Position numbers and translations under genes: made by a program
The notes under the pieces: generated by a model
The model's input: the letters and a program-made list of their open reading frames with translations, nothing else
What the model was told of the DNA's origin: nothing
The model's database searches: none
Shown here: positions 28,975 through 40,546 of the stretch, one piece after another
Numbering within the stretch: position 1 is the stretch's first letter
Layout of the letters: each line of letters opens with the position of its first letter
DNA from: Brucella intermedia LMG 3301
GTDB lineage: Bacteria; Pseudomonadota; Alphaproteobacteria; Rhizobiales; Rhizobiaceae
NCBI RefSeq assembly: GCF_000182645.1
Contig: NZ_ACQA01000001.1
Coordinates: 124,001-188,000 of the forward strand
DNA: 64,000 bases
Direction: 5' to 3'

Positions 28975-29865
28975 ATGCGCAAGATCGCACTCCTTGCTTT
29001 TGCCCTCAACCCCATTCTATGGGCGTCGTTCTACACTGTAGCCAAACCGGCGATCATCGAAATCGATCCGCTCCTGTTCTCAACTCTCGAGCTGCTCTGG
29101 ACTGTTCCGGTGGGAGTCCTCATCCTCGCCTGCCTGATCCACCATATCACGCTGCGTGATTTGCTTCGGGGCGTGATCGCGGGCACGAGCCTTTATGCGG
29201 TGGTGTTGCTGAGCGCAGGCGCTCTCTACCTGACCACCGCGACGGAAACCGCAATGTTTCCAGCCCTGAACGGCCTTCTGGCGGTTGCGTTTGCATGGCT
29301 TTTCCTGGGGCGTGGGGCGGCGAGGAAGACGTGGATTGCCGGTATCGTTGCAGCAATTGGTGTCTTGTTCGTCCTGCCCGCCTTTGGAAACCGATTCGTC
29401 GGCAATCTCGTCGCTCTGCTGGGTGCCGTGGCCTATACCGGCTATATCTATGTTGCCGAACGGGTAACGCGGGATGATGAAGCGGACGTATGGGTCATCT
29501 TTGCATCCGAACTGCTGACCATGGCTGCTTATGGCAGCATTCACGTGCTGGTGATGGGCAGCGGAAGGCTCCTGTTGAACCGGGAGCCGTCATTGTACTG
29601 GAGCGCCTGCTATGTCGGGATCGCGACCACGGTGGTCCCCACGGCGATCTCGATCATATTCCAGCGCTATGTGCCGCCGGTCACCACGGCCTTTCTCTAC
29701 ACCCTCGAGCCGATCTGGAGCGCAGTTTTCGCCGCCGGCATCCTCGGCGAGCACCTGTCCGCCCGCGGCTATCTCGGCGGACTGGCAATCCTGCTCGGCG
29801 CGGCCCTGCACAGTTTACCGCTCTCCTGCTTTCCATTCGTGCCGGGCAGGAAAGACAGGCAATAG
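28975..29865 (+). CDS. EamA/DMT family transporter
   Basis: This 296-residue inner-membrane protein has ten predicted helices in two repeated halves, as in EamA drug/metabolite transporters (FALNPILWASFYTVAKP near the start; TAFLYTLEPIWSAVFAAGILGE in the second half). The substrate is unknown. Start choice is weak: the ATG at 28975 and a GTG at 28960 are both plausible, and neither has a strong ribosome-binding site. It stands alone and converges on gyrB across a shared terminator. About 260 bases upstream hold no gene and are AT-rich. Confidence 0.85.
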   Translation: MRKIALLAFALNPILWASFYTVAKPAIIEIDPLLFSTLELLWTVPVGVLILACLIHHITLRDLLRGVIAGTSLYAVVLLSAGALYLTTATETAMFPALNGLLAVAFAWLFLGRGAARKTWIAGIVAAIGVLFVLPAFGNRFVGNLVALLGAVAYTGYIYVAERVTRDDEADVWVIFASELLTMAAYGSIHVLVMGSGRLLLNREPSLYWSACYVGIATTVVPTAISIIFQRYVPPVTTAFLYTLEPIWSAVFAAGILGEHLSARGYLGGLAILLGAALHSLPLSCFPFVPGRKDRQ

Positions 29866-29897
29866 AAAGCAACGGTGCCCGATACACCGTTGCTTTC
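29865..29897. terminator. Bidirectional terminator between the EamA gene and gyrB
   Basis: A perfect 13-bp stem (GAAAGCAACGGTG, 29865-29877, with CACCGTTGCTTTC, 29885-29897) has a 7-base loop. It starts at the last base of the EamA stop and ends 4 bases before the gyrB stop, so it can serve both convergent genes. Confidence 0.8.
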
Positions 29898-29901
29898 CTT
29901 A

Positions 29902-32670
<2,769 letters not shown>

Positions 32671-34062
32671 ATGGAAATTGCGAATGTGAGCGACCGATCG
32701 GGACCATTCGTGCCGCCTGCACCGCGTCCGCGGGAAAAGCCCGTGGGGCGTTTCGAGATGATGCGGGTCGTCTACAAGAACCCGCTCGAGCTTTGGGGCG
32801 AGCCTTCCTATAACGAGCGCTGGATTTCCGTCAGCTGGTTCGGCATGAAGACCATCATTGCCAACGATCCGGGGCTGATCCGTCATGTGCTGGTCGACAA
32901 TGCCGCCAATTATCCCATGTCCGCCATCCGCCAGCGCGTGCTGCGTCCGCTGCTGCGCGACGGTCTGCTGACAGCCGAGGGGCAGGTGTGGAAGCGGTCG
33001 CGAAAGGCCATGGCTCCCGTTTTCACGCCGCGCCATATCGGCGGTTTTGCCGAGACCATGCGTGACCGGTCGCTTCGGTTCGCCGAGCGATACAAGACGC
33101 CCGGCACGATTACCGATGTCGCCCATGACATGACGCTCCTGACCTACGACATTCTCGCCGAAACCCTGTTTTCGGGCGAGATCGCGGGCGATCCCAATGA
33201 TTTCGCCCATCAGATCGACAGGCTGTTCGAAACCATGGGCCGGGTTGATCCGTTCGATCTTCTGGGGCTGCCCGACTGGCTGCCGCGCTTCACGCGCCTG
33301 CGCGGACAGCAATCGCTGGGCTTTTTCCGCGAGCTGGTTTCAAACACCATCGCGCTACGCAAAGCCCGCATGGACAGGGGCGAGGACGTGCCGAGCGACT
33401 TTCTTACCCTGCTTTTGCGCGCCGAAGGACCAGATGGCTTGAGCCGCTCCGAGATCGAGGACAACATCATCACCTTCATTGGCGCTGGCCATGAGACCAC
33501 TGCCCGCGCACTGGGGTGGACGCTCTATCTGCTCGCCAAGGCGCCACGCGAGCGCGAACGCATCGAGACGGAAATCGACGGCTTTTTTGCACGGGGCGGG
33601 CGTGATCTGCCGCCGCAGGACTGGCTGACGTCTCTGCCTTTCACGCGCGCGGCGTTCGAGGAGGCGATGCGGCTTTATCCGCCCGCACCCTCGATCAATC
33701 GCGAAGCCGCGACCGACGATACATATGACGATCTGAAAATCCCGAAGGGCGCAACCGTGCTGGTCATGCCATGGGTCATTCACCGCCACAGGCTCTATTG
33801 GGATCAGCCGGATGCCTTCATGCCGGAACGCTTCTGGCCCGAAAACCGCGAGAGGCTTGATCGCTTTCAATATCTGCCGTTCGGGGCGGGCCCGCGCGTC
33901 TGCATCGGCGCGAGCTTTGCCTTGCAGGAGGCCGTGATTGCACTTGCCGTCCTGCTCGACGGCCGTCGCTTCGACGTGCTCGAAACGACAAGGCCTTGGC
34001 CGGTGCAAAAGCTCACCACCCAGCCGCAAGGCGGCCTGCCGATGAAGGTTTTGAAACGCTGA
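32671..34062 (+). CDS. Cytochrome P450
   Basis: This is a 463-residue soluble bacterial P450. The I-helix has AGHETTA (272-278), the K-helix E-x-x-R lies at 331-334, PERFW follows, and the haem-ligand loop FGAGPRVCIG places the thiolate at Cys411. All catalytic landmarks are intact. The substrate is unknown, and no ferredoxin or ferredoxin reductase is adjacent, so redox partners must come from elsewhere. The ATG at 32671 has AAAGGA seven bases upstream; an overlapping TTG at 32668 is also possible. Its TGA abuts the complement of the fghA stop with no gap. Confidence 0.93.
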   Translation: MEIANVSDRSGPFVPPAPRPREKPVGRFEMMRVVYKNPLELWGEPSYNERWISVSWFGMKTIIANDPGLIRHVLVDNAANYPMSAIRQRVLRPLLRDGLLTAEGQVWKRSRKAMAPVFTPRHIGGFAETMRDRSLRFAERYKTPGTITDVAHDMTLLTYDILAETLFSGEIAGDPNDFAHQIDRLFETMGRVDPFDLLGLPDWLPRFTRLRGQQSLGFFRELVSNTIALRKARMDRGEDVPSDFLTLLLRAEGPDGLSRSEIEDNIITFIGAGHETTARALGWTLYLLAKAPRERERIETEIDGFFARGGRDLPPQDWLTSLPFTRAAFEEAMRLYPPAPSINREAATDDTYDDLKIPKGATVLVMPWVIHRHRLYWDQPDAFMPERFWPENRERLDRFQYLPFGAGPRVCIGASFALQEAVIALAVLLDGRRFDVLETTRPWPVQKLTTQPQGGLPMKVLKR

Positions 34063-34899
34063 TCAGCGCTTCAGACGCTCCGCGTGCCAGCGCAGGTGAT
34101 CGCCCATGAAGGTGGAGATGAAGAAATAGGAATGGTCATAGCCTTCACGCATGTTGAGCGTGAGGGGAATGTCGGCTTTCCTGCAGGCTTCTTCCAGAAG
34201 CCATGGACGCAAGCCTTCATCGAGAAAGCCGTCGGCTGTACCCTGGTCGACCAGAAATTCCGGGAAGCGGTAACCATCCTCGATAAGCAGCGTGGCGTCA
34301 TAGCTACGCCAGGCCCGCTCTTCTGAGCCGAGATATTTTTCCAGCGCCGGTCTGGACCAGCCCGCCGTCGAAGGCTGAACGATGGGCGCGAAGGCCGAGG
34401 CTGACTTGAAGCGGTCCGGGTTTTTAAGTGCGATGGTCAGCGCGCCATGGCCGCCCATGGAATGACCGGTGATCGCCTGCCGCGCCATGTCGAGTGGAAA
34501 TTCGCGCGCCACCAGATCGGTCAGCTCTTGCGTGATGTAGCTGTACATCTGATAGTTTTTGGCAAAAGGCTCCTGCGTCGCATCGACGTAGAACCCGGCT
34601 CCTTTGCCGAATTGCCAGTTGTCCGGTTCATCGGGAACGTCGTCTCCGCGCGGGCTCGTATCGGGGCAAATGACGGCAATTCCCAATTCTGCTGCCATTT
34701 GCCGATATTCACCCTTGTCCATCACATTCTGATGCGTGCAGGTGAGGCCAGACAGATACCATAGGATGGGCACCGGTCCATCCTTGGCTTGCGGCGGCAA
34801 AAAAACGGCAAAGGTCATGTCGCACTGGTTTGTTGCGCTCTTGTGGCGATAAACGCCCTGCGTTCCACCAAAGCTCTTTGCGGTTGAAATGGTTTCCAT
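34063..34899 (-). CDS. fghA: S-formylglutathione hydrolase
   Basis: This 278-residue esterase-D-type hydrolase releases formate and glutathione from S-formylglutathione, the last step of glutathione-dependent formaldehyde oxidation. The nucleophile is Ser147 in GHSMGGHG. The remaining triad residues fit the Asp in QGTADGFLD and the His in GYDHSYFF. The start at 34899 (METIS) gives the family length. It is the last gene of the frmR-adhC operon and sits 19 bases after the DUF1345 gene. Confidence 0.95.
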   Translation of the reverse strand: METISTAKSFGGTQGVYRHKSATNQCDMTFAVFLPPQAKDGPVPILWYLSGLTCTHQNVMDKGEYRQMAAELGIAVICPDTSPRGDDVPDEPDNWQFGKGAGFYVDATQEPFAKNYQMYSYITQELTDLVAREFPLDMARQAITGHSMGGHGALTIALKNPDRFKSASAFAPIVQPSTAGWSRPALEKYLGSEERAWRSYDATLLIEDGYRFPEFLVDQGTADGFLDEGLRPWLLEEACRKADIPLTLNMREGYDHSYFFISTFMGDHLRWHAERLKR

Positions 34900-34918
34900 G
34901 GAAAATTCCCGGTATTGT

Positions 34919-35575
34919 TCAGCTTCCGAGCGCCACCGCAACATTGACGGAAGCGGCGACCAGAACGGTGTTGAAGAAGAAGGAGACGATGCTGTGCAGC
35001 AGTGTGATCCTGCGCATGGCAGGCGTCGTCACGCTGGTGTCGGACGTTTGCGCCGTCATGCCGATCACATAGGCAAAATAGGCAAAATCCCAGCCGGAAG
35101 GTTCCGGTGTGCCGGGAAACTCGAAGCCGCCGCGATGGCGGCTGGCATGGCTGCTGTCGTTGCCGGCAGGTTCGCCGGGTTGCCAGTAAGCATGCGCGTA
35201 ATGCAGTGCCGCCATCATGTGGATGGTAAACCAGCCGAGCGGCACCGAGGCCAGCGTCATCACCAGCGAGAAGGCATCGGCCTGTGGCTGCCGGTTGATC
35301 AGGATGAATAGCGAGACGACCGCGACGAGCACGGTCGCGAAGGTCACAAGAAAGATGATCCAGACCGGTTCATCGGCGCTGGCGGCGTGTTTTTTCAGCT
35401 GTGCTGCGGTGAGTTTTGGCAGCGCAAAGAGCGTCAGTGCGAGATAGAACACGAAGAAGCAGTTGGCCCCGATGACGGGGGCTAGTTCCCTGTCGACAAG
35501 CCACGCAATGATGAAGGCTGCAACGCCGCCCAGGGCAGCAAGATAGAACGACATATGGCGGCGCAGCAGAAACAT
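34919..35575 (-). CDS. DUF1345 family membrane protein
   Basis: This 218-residue inner-membrane protein has about five hydrophobic helices, the conserved ASVPLGWFTIHMMAALHYAHAYW region and DFAYFAYVIGMTAQTSD near the C-terminus, as expected for DUF1345. No biochemical function is established. The ATG at 35575 shares one base with the TGA of the preceding acetyltransferase gene (TGATG), indicating translational coupling. Its place between adhC and fghA suggests a link to formaldehyde or aldehyde stress, which is inference. A much longer open frame (to 35938) is only the read-through shadow of the acetyltransferase gene. Confidence 0.88.
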   Translation of the reverse strand: MFLLRRHMSFYLAALGGVAAFIIAWLVDRELAPVIGANCFFVFYLALTLFALPKLTAAQLKKHAASADEPVWIIFLVTFATVLVAVVSLFILINRQPQADAFSLVMTLASVPLGWFTIHMMAALHYAHAYWQPGEPAGNDSSHASRHRGGFEFPGTPEPSGWDFAYFAYVIGMTAQTSDTSVTTPAMRRITLLHSIVSFFFNTVLVAASVNVAVALGS

Positions 35576-36048
35576 CAGGCAAGCGTTTCCCTTGGTTCTA
35601 AACGCATATCGACATGTGGAATGCCGTCTTCGAGATATTCGTCGGAAATCGCCTCGAAGCCGAACGAGCCATAGAATTTCTGCAAATGGCTTTGTCCGCC
35701 AAGCTCGATCGCCGTACCCGGAAAACGGGCCTGCGCAAATTCGATGGCCTCTTTCATCAAACGCTGGCCGAGCTTGTAGCCCCGGTAATCCGGCGCCACG
35801 ACGACGCGTCCGATCTTCACCGGCTTGCCATCCTGTTCCGGCGGCAGAACCCGCAGCGACGCTGCAAGCTCTTCCCCGTCGAGAATGCGCAGGTGAAACG
35901 CCTCGAAATCCTTGCCGTCGATCTCCGGATAGGGACATTTCTGTTCGACCACGAAGACATCCACGCGCAGCTTCAGCATCGCATAAAGTGCGCGCGGGGT
36001 CAGGTTATCGATTTGGTCCCACCGGGAAACGAGAAGCTTTTCAGCCAT
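35575..36048 (-). CDS. ElaA-like GNAT family N-acetyltransferase
   Basis: This 157-residue GNAT protein is of the ElaA subgroup. It has the LRVDVFVVEQKCPYPEIDGKD N-terminal signature and the acetyl-CoA loop VVVAPDYRGYKLGQRLM with the R/Q-x-x-G-x-G/A pattern slightly relaxed. The acceptor is unknown. It is coupled on both sides: its ATG overlaps the adhC stop by one base (TGATG) and its own stop overlaps the DUF1345 start the same way. Such packing inside a formaldehyde operon argues for coordinated expression. Confidence 0.88.
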   Translation of the reverse strand: MAEKLLVSRWDQIDNLTPRALYAMLKLRVDVFVVEQKCPYPEIDGKDFEAFHLRILDGEELAASLRVLPPEQDGKPVKIGRVVVAPDYRGYKLGQRLMKEAIEFAQARFPGTAIELGGQSHLQKFYGSFGFEAISDEYLEDGIPHVDMRLEPRETLA

Positions 36049-37160
36049 CAGTAGACAACCACCGAACGGATGGACTTGCCTTCATGCATGAGATCGAAGG
36101 CAGCGTTGATTTCATCGAGCGGCATGGTGTGGGTGATAAGATCGTCGATATTGATCTTGCCCTCCATGTACCAGTCGACGATCTTCGGCACGTCGGTGCG
36201 ACCGCGCGCGCCGCCGAAGGCGGTGCCTTTCCAGACGCGTCCCGTCACAAGCTGGAACGGACGCGTGGCGATTTCCTTGCCCGCTTCGGCCACGCCGATG
36301 ATGATCGATTCACCCCAGCCGCGATGGCAGCATTCCAGCGCCTGACGCATGACATCCGTATTGCCGGTTGCGTCGAAGGAATAGTCAGCGCCGCCGTCGG
36401 TCAGGTCCTGGATGGCCTGCACCACCTTGTCATTGCCGATCTCACGCGGGTTGATAAAGTCGGTCATGCCGAACTTCTTCGCCATCTCGACCTTGGCCGG
36501 ATTGATGTCGACGCCGATGATCTTGTCGGCGCCCACCATGCGGGCACCCTGGATGACATTGAGGCCGATGCCGCCGAGACCGAACACGACGACATTGGAA
36601 CCCGGGCGAACCTTTGCGGCATAGATCACCGCGCCAATGCCGGTGGTCACGCCGCAGCCGATATAGCAGATCTTGTCGAAAGGCGCGTCTTCACGCACCT
36701 TCGCAACCGCGATCTCCGGCAGAACGGTGAAATTGGAGAAGGTGGAGCAGCCCATATAATGGAACACTTCGCCGCCATCGCAGGAAAAGCGCGTGGTCCT
36801 GTCGGGCATGAGGCCCTGGCCTTGCGTGGCGCGGATAGACGTGCAGAGGTTCGAGCGCTGCGACAGGCAGGTCTTGCACTGGCGGCATTCCGGCGTGTAG
36901 AGCGGAATGACGTGATCGCCCGGCTTGACCGAGGTCACGCCCGCGCCTACTTCGCGCACGATGCCCGCGCCTTCATGGCCAAGAATGGCGGGGAATTTGC
37001 CCTCGGAATCGAGGCCCGACAGCGTGTAGGCATCGGTATGGCAAACGCCTGTCGCCATGATTTCGACCAGCACTTCGCCAGCCCGTGGACCACCGATTTC
37101 GACTGTTTCGATAGTGAGCGGCTTCTTCGCTTCCCAGGCGACGGCTGCGCGTGATTTCAT
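36048..37160 (-). CDS. adhC: S-(hydroxymethyl)glutathione dehydrogenase / class III alcohol dehydrogenase
   Basis: This 370-residue zinc enzyme oxidises S-hydroxymethylglutathione (formaldehyde plus glutathione) to S-formylglutathione with NAD; the family also reduces S-nitrosoglutathione. Catalytic zinc ligands are Cys40 and His62 with a later Cys; structural zinc ligands are Cys92, Cys95, Cys98 and Cys106. The Rossmann motif [10 protein letters not shown] follows. Length and motifs are fully intact. It lies 39 bases after frmR and is the first enzyme gene of the operon; the product feeds FghA. Confidence 0.96.
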   Translation of the reverse strand: MKSRAAVAWEAKKPLTIETVEIGGPRAGEVLVEIMATGVCHTDAYTLSGLDSEGKFPAILGHEGAGIVREVGAGVTSVKPGDHVIPLYTPECRQCKTCLSQRSNLCTSIRATQGQGLMPDRTTRFSCDGGEVFHYMGCSTFSNFTVLPEIAVAKVREDAPFDKICYIGCGVTTGIGAVIYAAKVRPGSNVVVFGLGGIGLNVIQGARMVGADKIIGVDINPAKVEMAKKFGMTDFINPREIGNDKVVQAIQDLTDGGADYSFDATGNTDVMRQALECCHRGWGESIIIGVAEAGKEIATRPFQLVTGRVWKGTAFGGARGRTDVPKIVDWYMEGKINIDDLITHTMPLDEINAAFDLMHEGKSIRSVVVY

Positions 37161-37199
37161 GGCGATGTTTCCCTTCCAGTTGTGTGTTGCGCGCCTATT

Positions 37200-37463
37200 T
37201 CAGATAGGTGCGCAAAATCCGCATGATTTCGTCGATTGCGTATCGGGATCGGCATTGGCTTCATGGCCGAACGTCTCGCGGAAATGACTTTCCAGCACTT
37301 CCGCCATCAACCCGTTGGCCGCGCCTCGCAACGCCGCGATCTGCTGCAGCAGCGCCGCGCATTCCGTGCCAGCCTCCACCGCGCGCTCCAGCGCTTCGGC
37401 CTGTCCGCGAATGCGGCGCAGACGCGTCAGGGCGCGCTTCTTGTCTTCCGGTGAATGCGGCAT
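37200..37463 (-). CDS. frmR: FrmR-like formaldehyde-sensing repressor, C-terminus frameshifted
   Basis: FrmR/RcnR-family all-helical repressors bind operator DNA until formaldehyde crosslinks the N-terminal Pro2 to a Cys. Here Pro2, Cys35 and His60 are present, and residues 1-75 follow the family closely ([35 protein letters not shown]). After ADPDT the frame shifts and ends as [12 protein letters not shown]. Reading one frame over from about 37240 restores [14 protein letters not shown] and a stop at 37195-37197, the normal C-terminal helix (89 residues total). A single missing base near 37236-37241 explains this. GGGAGA precedes the ATG at 37463. It is either a real lesion or a sequence error. 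Confidence 0.88.
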   Translation of the reverse strand: MPHSPEDKKRALTRLRRIRGQAEALERAVEAGTECAALLQQIAALRGAANGLMAEVLESHFRETFGHEANADPDTQSTKSCGFCAPI

Positions 37464-37492
37464 GGAATCTCCCGATTTCAACGAAATCTATA

Positions 37493-37507
37493 TACTCGGG
37501 GGGAGTA
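37493..37507 (-). promoter_or_regulatory. Putative FrmR/RcnR-type operator
   Basis: TACTCGGGGGGAGTA has TACT and AGTA arms around a G6 tract, the layout described for RcnR/FrmR operators. It lies 30 bases upstream of the frmR start and just after the stop of the preceding acetyltransferase gene. It is well placed to control the whole frmR-adhC-fghA operon. Confidence 0.7.
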
Positions 37508-37509
37508 CG

Positions 37510-37953
37510 TCAATCGCTGTTCGCCAGCTGCAGGTGCAGAAGCGGATAAGGGCGTCCCTGATCGTCTGTTTCGGAACGCCCGGTTTCGACAAATCCCATA
37601 TGCCGGTAAAAGCCGACGCCTTGCAGGTTCTGCTCGTTCACATCGACGGTCAGAGGATTACCGACAGCTTTTGCATGGGCGATCATAAGTTTGCCGATGC
37701 CTTTGCCGCGCTGGTCGGGGGCGATGAACAGGCTGTCGATATGATGATCGCTCATGCCCATGAAGCCGACCGGCTTGCCGGCATCTTCAACAAGCCAGAC
37801 TTCGACATTCGGCAGATATTGCTCGGCCACGAGCTTTTCGATTTCCAGGAAATCATCGCGGCTAAGGAAGTCATGCGTGGCGAGCACGCTGGCGCGCCAG
37901 ATTTCGGTCAGCGCAGGCGCGTCGCTGCTGTTCGATTTTCGAATATGGATCAT
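37510..37953 (-). CDS. GNAT family N-acetyltransferase (YjaB-like)
   Basis: This 147-residue acetyltransferase has the acetyl-CoA signature DSLFIAPDQRGKGIGKLMIAHA and the C-terminal NEQNLQGVGFYRHMGF typical of GNAT proteins. The substrate is unknown. The ATG at 37953 has AGGAGC seven bases upstream. It lies immediately upstream of frmR in the same direction, but the FrmR-type operator falls in the 46-base gap between them, so it is probably a separate unit. It is divergent from hrpB across 56 bases. Confidence 0.87.
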   Translation of the reverse strand: MIHIRKSNSSDAPALTEIWRASVLATHDFLSRDDFLEIEKLVAEQYLPNVEVWLVEDAGKPVGFMGMSDHHIDSLFIAPDQRGKGIGKLMIAHAKAVGNPLTVDVNEQNLQGVGFYRHMGFVETGRSETDDQGRPYPLLHLQLANSD

Positions 37954-38009
37954 GTGCGCTCCTTGTGTGATAAGCACGAAAGCGAAAGCCTTATCTGACG
38001 GAAACTAAT

Positions 38010-40466
38010 TTGACGAGCCTGCCCGATCTTCCTGTGACACAGATTCTGCCTCGACTGGATGAGGCATTGGCGCATCATGCGAGTGCAGTCCTTGTCGCGC
38101 CGCCCGGTGCGGGCAAGACGACACTGGTGCCGGTTCACATGCTGAACGCCGCCTGGCGCAAGGACGGCATGATCGTGCTGCTTGAGCCGCGCCGTCTGGC
38201 GGCACGCGCCGCCGCGCGCCGCATGGCGCAGCTTCTCGGCGAGGAGCCGGGCGAAACCGTTGGCTACCGGATGCGCCTTGAAAGCAAGGTGTCGGACAAA
38301 ACCAGAATTCTCGTCGTCACCGAGGGCGTCTTCGCCCGCATGATTCTTGATGATCCGGATTTGACGGGCGTTGCAGCGGTTCTGTTTGATGAATTCCACG
38401 AGCGCAGCCTCGATGCGGATTTTGGTCTGGCGCTGGCGCTCGATGTGCAGGCGGCGCTTCGCGACGATCTCAAAATCCTCGTCATGTCGGCGACGCTCGA
38501 TGGCGCTCGTGTGGCATCGCTTCTTGGCGATGCACCGGTGATCGAGAGCGAAGGCCGCGCTTTTCCGGTCGATATCCGCTATCGCGACCGCAAGGCCGAT
38601 GAACGGATCGAAGACGTGATGGCGCGGGCGATCCGCGATGCGCTGGCCGAAGAGACAGGCAGCATTCTGGCTTTCCTGCCGGGGCAGGGCGAGATTGAAC
38701 GCACCGCACGGCTTCTGGATGACCGGCTTCCGGCCAACGTGCTGCTTGCGCCGCTTTATGGCGCCATGGAAGGCGGCGCACAGGATGCGGCGATCAAACC
38801 CGCACCGGCTGGTCATCGCAAGGTCGTTCTGGCGACCTCGATTGCCGAAACTTCCATCACGATCGATGGGGTGCGCGTGGTGATCGATAGCGGCCTTGCC
38901 CGCCTGCCGAAATATGAACCGGCCACGGGCCTGACGCGCCTTGAAACCGTGCGCACGTCTCGCGCAAGCGCCGATCAGCGGGCAGGGCGCGCCGGGCGTA
39001 CCGAACCCGGCATCGCCATCCGTCTCTGGCATCAGGGACAGACGGCAGCGCTCCCCCCTTTCTCTCCGCCGGAAATCCTGGAAGCTGATTTGTCCGGGCT
39101 GGTGCTTGATGCGGCCGCATGGGGTGTGACCGATCCGGCGACGCTCAGTTTTCTCGATGTTCCGCCGGGGCCCGCGCTGAAAGAGGCTAAGGCTCTGCTG
39201 TTGCGGCTGGGCGCGCTGGATGAAGCGGGGCGCTTGACGCCGGATGGCGAAGCAATGCGTTCTCTGGCGCTGCCCGTGCGTCTGGCGCATATGGTTGCGG
39301 AGGCGGCCAAGCGTGGCGAGGCACAGAAAGCGGCTGAGCTTGCCGTATTGCTGACCGAACGCGGTCTTGGCGGCAATGAAACCGACCTGGACACCCGTAT
39401 GTCGCGTTTTCGCAATGACCGCTCGGACCGGGCGCAGCGTGCAAAAGGACTGGCAAGGCGGCTCGCCGCGAATGTCCCGAACAACGGCGAAGCCGCAGGC
39501 TCAAGCATTGGGCGAATGCTCATCGATGCTTATCCGGATCGCATCGCGAAGGCGCGTGGGGCGGCGGGGCAGTTTCTGCTCGCGAATGGACGCGGCGGAG
39601 AGGTTGATCCCGCCATCAGCCTTAGCCGCGCGCCGTGGCTGGTGGTTGCCGATATGTCGGGCAAGGCAGGCCGGGCGCGTGTTCTTTCTGCTGCGGAAGT
39701 CAGCGAAACGGAAATCCGCGCTGCCTTGGGCGGCAAAATCGAGAGTGGACGACAAGTTGTCTACGACCCGGAAAAGAATGCCTTGCGGGCGCGCGAAGCC
39801 GTGCGTATCGGCGCTATCGCTCTTTCCGAGAAGCCGCTCGCCGGTCCTTCAGGAAGTACCGCCGACGAAGGCGTGATTGCCGCCGTGCGTGAACATGGCC
39901 TCGATATCCTGCCGTGGAGCAAGGAGGCCGACATCCTGCGCCGACGGCTTGGCTGGCTTCACCGTGGTCTCGGCGATCCGTGGCCCGCCATGGATGATGA
40001 ACATCTTGTCGAAAGGCTGGAAGACTGGCTGCTGCCTTTCCTGACAGGTGAAGCACAGCTCGACCGCATTCCGGGGCATGTGCTGAAAAACGGCCTGATG
40101 AGCCTCGTGCCATTCGATTTGCAGCGCAGCGTGGAGCAGCTAGCGCCGACGCATTTCGAAGTGCCGACCGGATCGAATATTCCGATCCGTTACGATGCGG
40201 AGGAACCCGTCATAGCGGTTCGCGTGCAGGAACTGTTCGGTCTTGGCGTGCATCCGGCCATCGCCAACGGCAAGGTTCCGCTCCTGCTTGAACTGCTTTC
40301 TCCGGCTCACCGCCCGATCCAGATCACCCGTGATCTTCCCGGCTTCTGGAAGGGGTCATGGGCGGATGTGCGCTCCGACATGCGCGGGCGTTATCCGAAA
40401 CATGTCTGGCCGGAAGACCCTGCCAATGCGGAAGCGACCCGTCGCGCCAAGCCGCGCGGAACCTGA
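38010..40466 (+). CDS. hrpB: ATP-dependent helicase HrpB
   Basis: This 818-residue DEAH-type helicase has Walker A PPGAGKTT (31-38), the DEFH box (LFDEFHERSLD), SAT, TSIAETSITIDGVRVVIDSG and QRAGRAGR, followed by the HrpB-specific C-terminal domain (WLHRGLGDPWPAMDDEHL). HrpB homologues are conserved, and their precise RNA role is not settled. The start is taken as TTG at 38010, which gives the family N-terminus; no ATG is suitably placed. About 80 bases separate its stop from the regB start. Confidence 0.92.
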   Translation: MTSLPDLPVTQILPRLDEALAHHASAVLVAPPGAGKTTLVPVHMLNAAWRKDGMIVLLEPRRLAARAAARRMAQLLGEEPGETVGYRMRLESKVSDKTRILVVTEGVFARMILDDPDLTGVAAVLFDEFHERSLDADFGLALALDVQAALRDDLKILVMSATLDGARVASLLGDAPVIESEGRAFPVDIRYRDRKADERIEDVMARAIRDALAEETGSILAFLPGQGEIERTARLLDDRLPANVLLAPLYGAMEGGAQDAAIKPAPAGHRKVVLATSIAETSITIDGVRVVIDSGLARLPKYEPATGLTRLETVRTSRASADQRAGRAGRTEPGIAIRLWHQGQTAALPPFSPPEILEADLSGLVLDAAAWGVTDPATLSFLDVPPGPALKEAKALLLRLGALDEAGRLTPDGEAMRSLALPVRLAHMVAEAAKRGEAQKAAELAVLLTERGLGGNETDLDTRMSRFRNDRSDRAQRAKGLARRLAANVPNNGEAAGSSIGRMLIDAYPDRIAKARGAAGQFLLANGRGGEVDPAISLSRAPWLVVADMSGKAGRARVLSAAEVSETEIRAALGGKIESGRQVVYDPEKNALRAREAVRIGAIALSEKPLAGPSGSTADEGVIAAVREHGLDILPWSKEADILRRRLGWLHRGLGDPWPAMDDEHLVERLEDWLLPFLTGEAQLDRIPGHVLKNGLMSLVPFDLQRSVEQLAPTHFEVPTGSNIPIRYDAEEPVIAVRVQELFGLGVHPAIANGKVPLLLELLSPAHRPIQITRDLPGFWKGSWADVRSDMRGRYPKHVWPEDPANAEATRRAKPRGT

Positions 40467-40546
40467 ATCCGGCCTGCGACCGGATAACGCAGTTTCGCTT
40501 GCTTTCTGGTCCGGGCTTGCCTCATAAGGGCCTGACGAGGGACCCC

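Noticed and set aside
34919..35938. A 339-codon frame covering both DUF1345 and the upstream acetyltransferase region
   Set aside because: Only the part from 35575 downward is the real DUF1345 gene; the rest is the acetyltransferase gene read in another frame.
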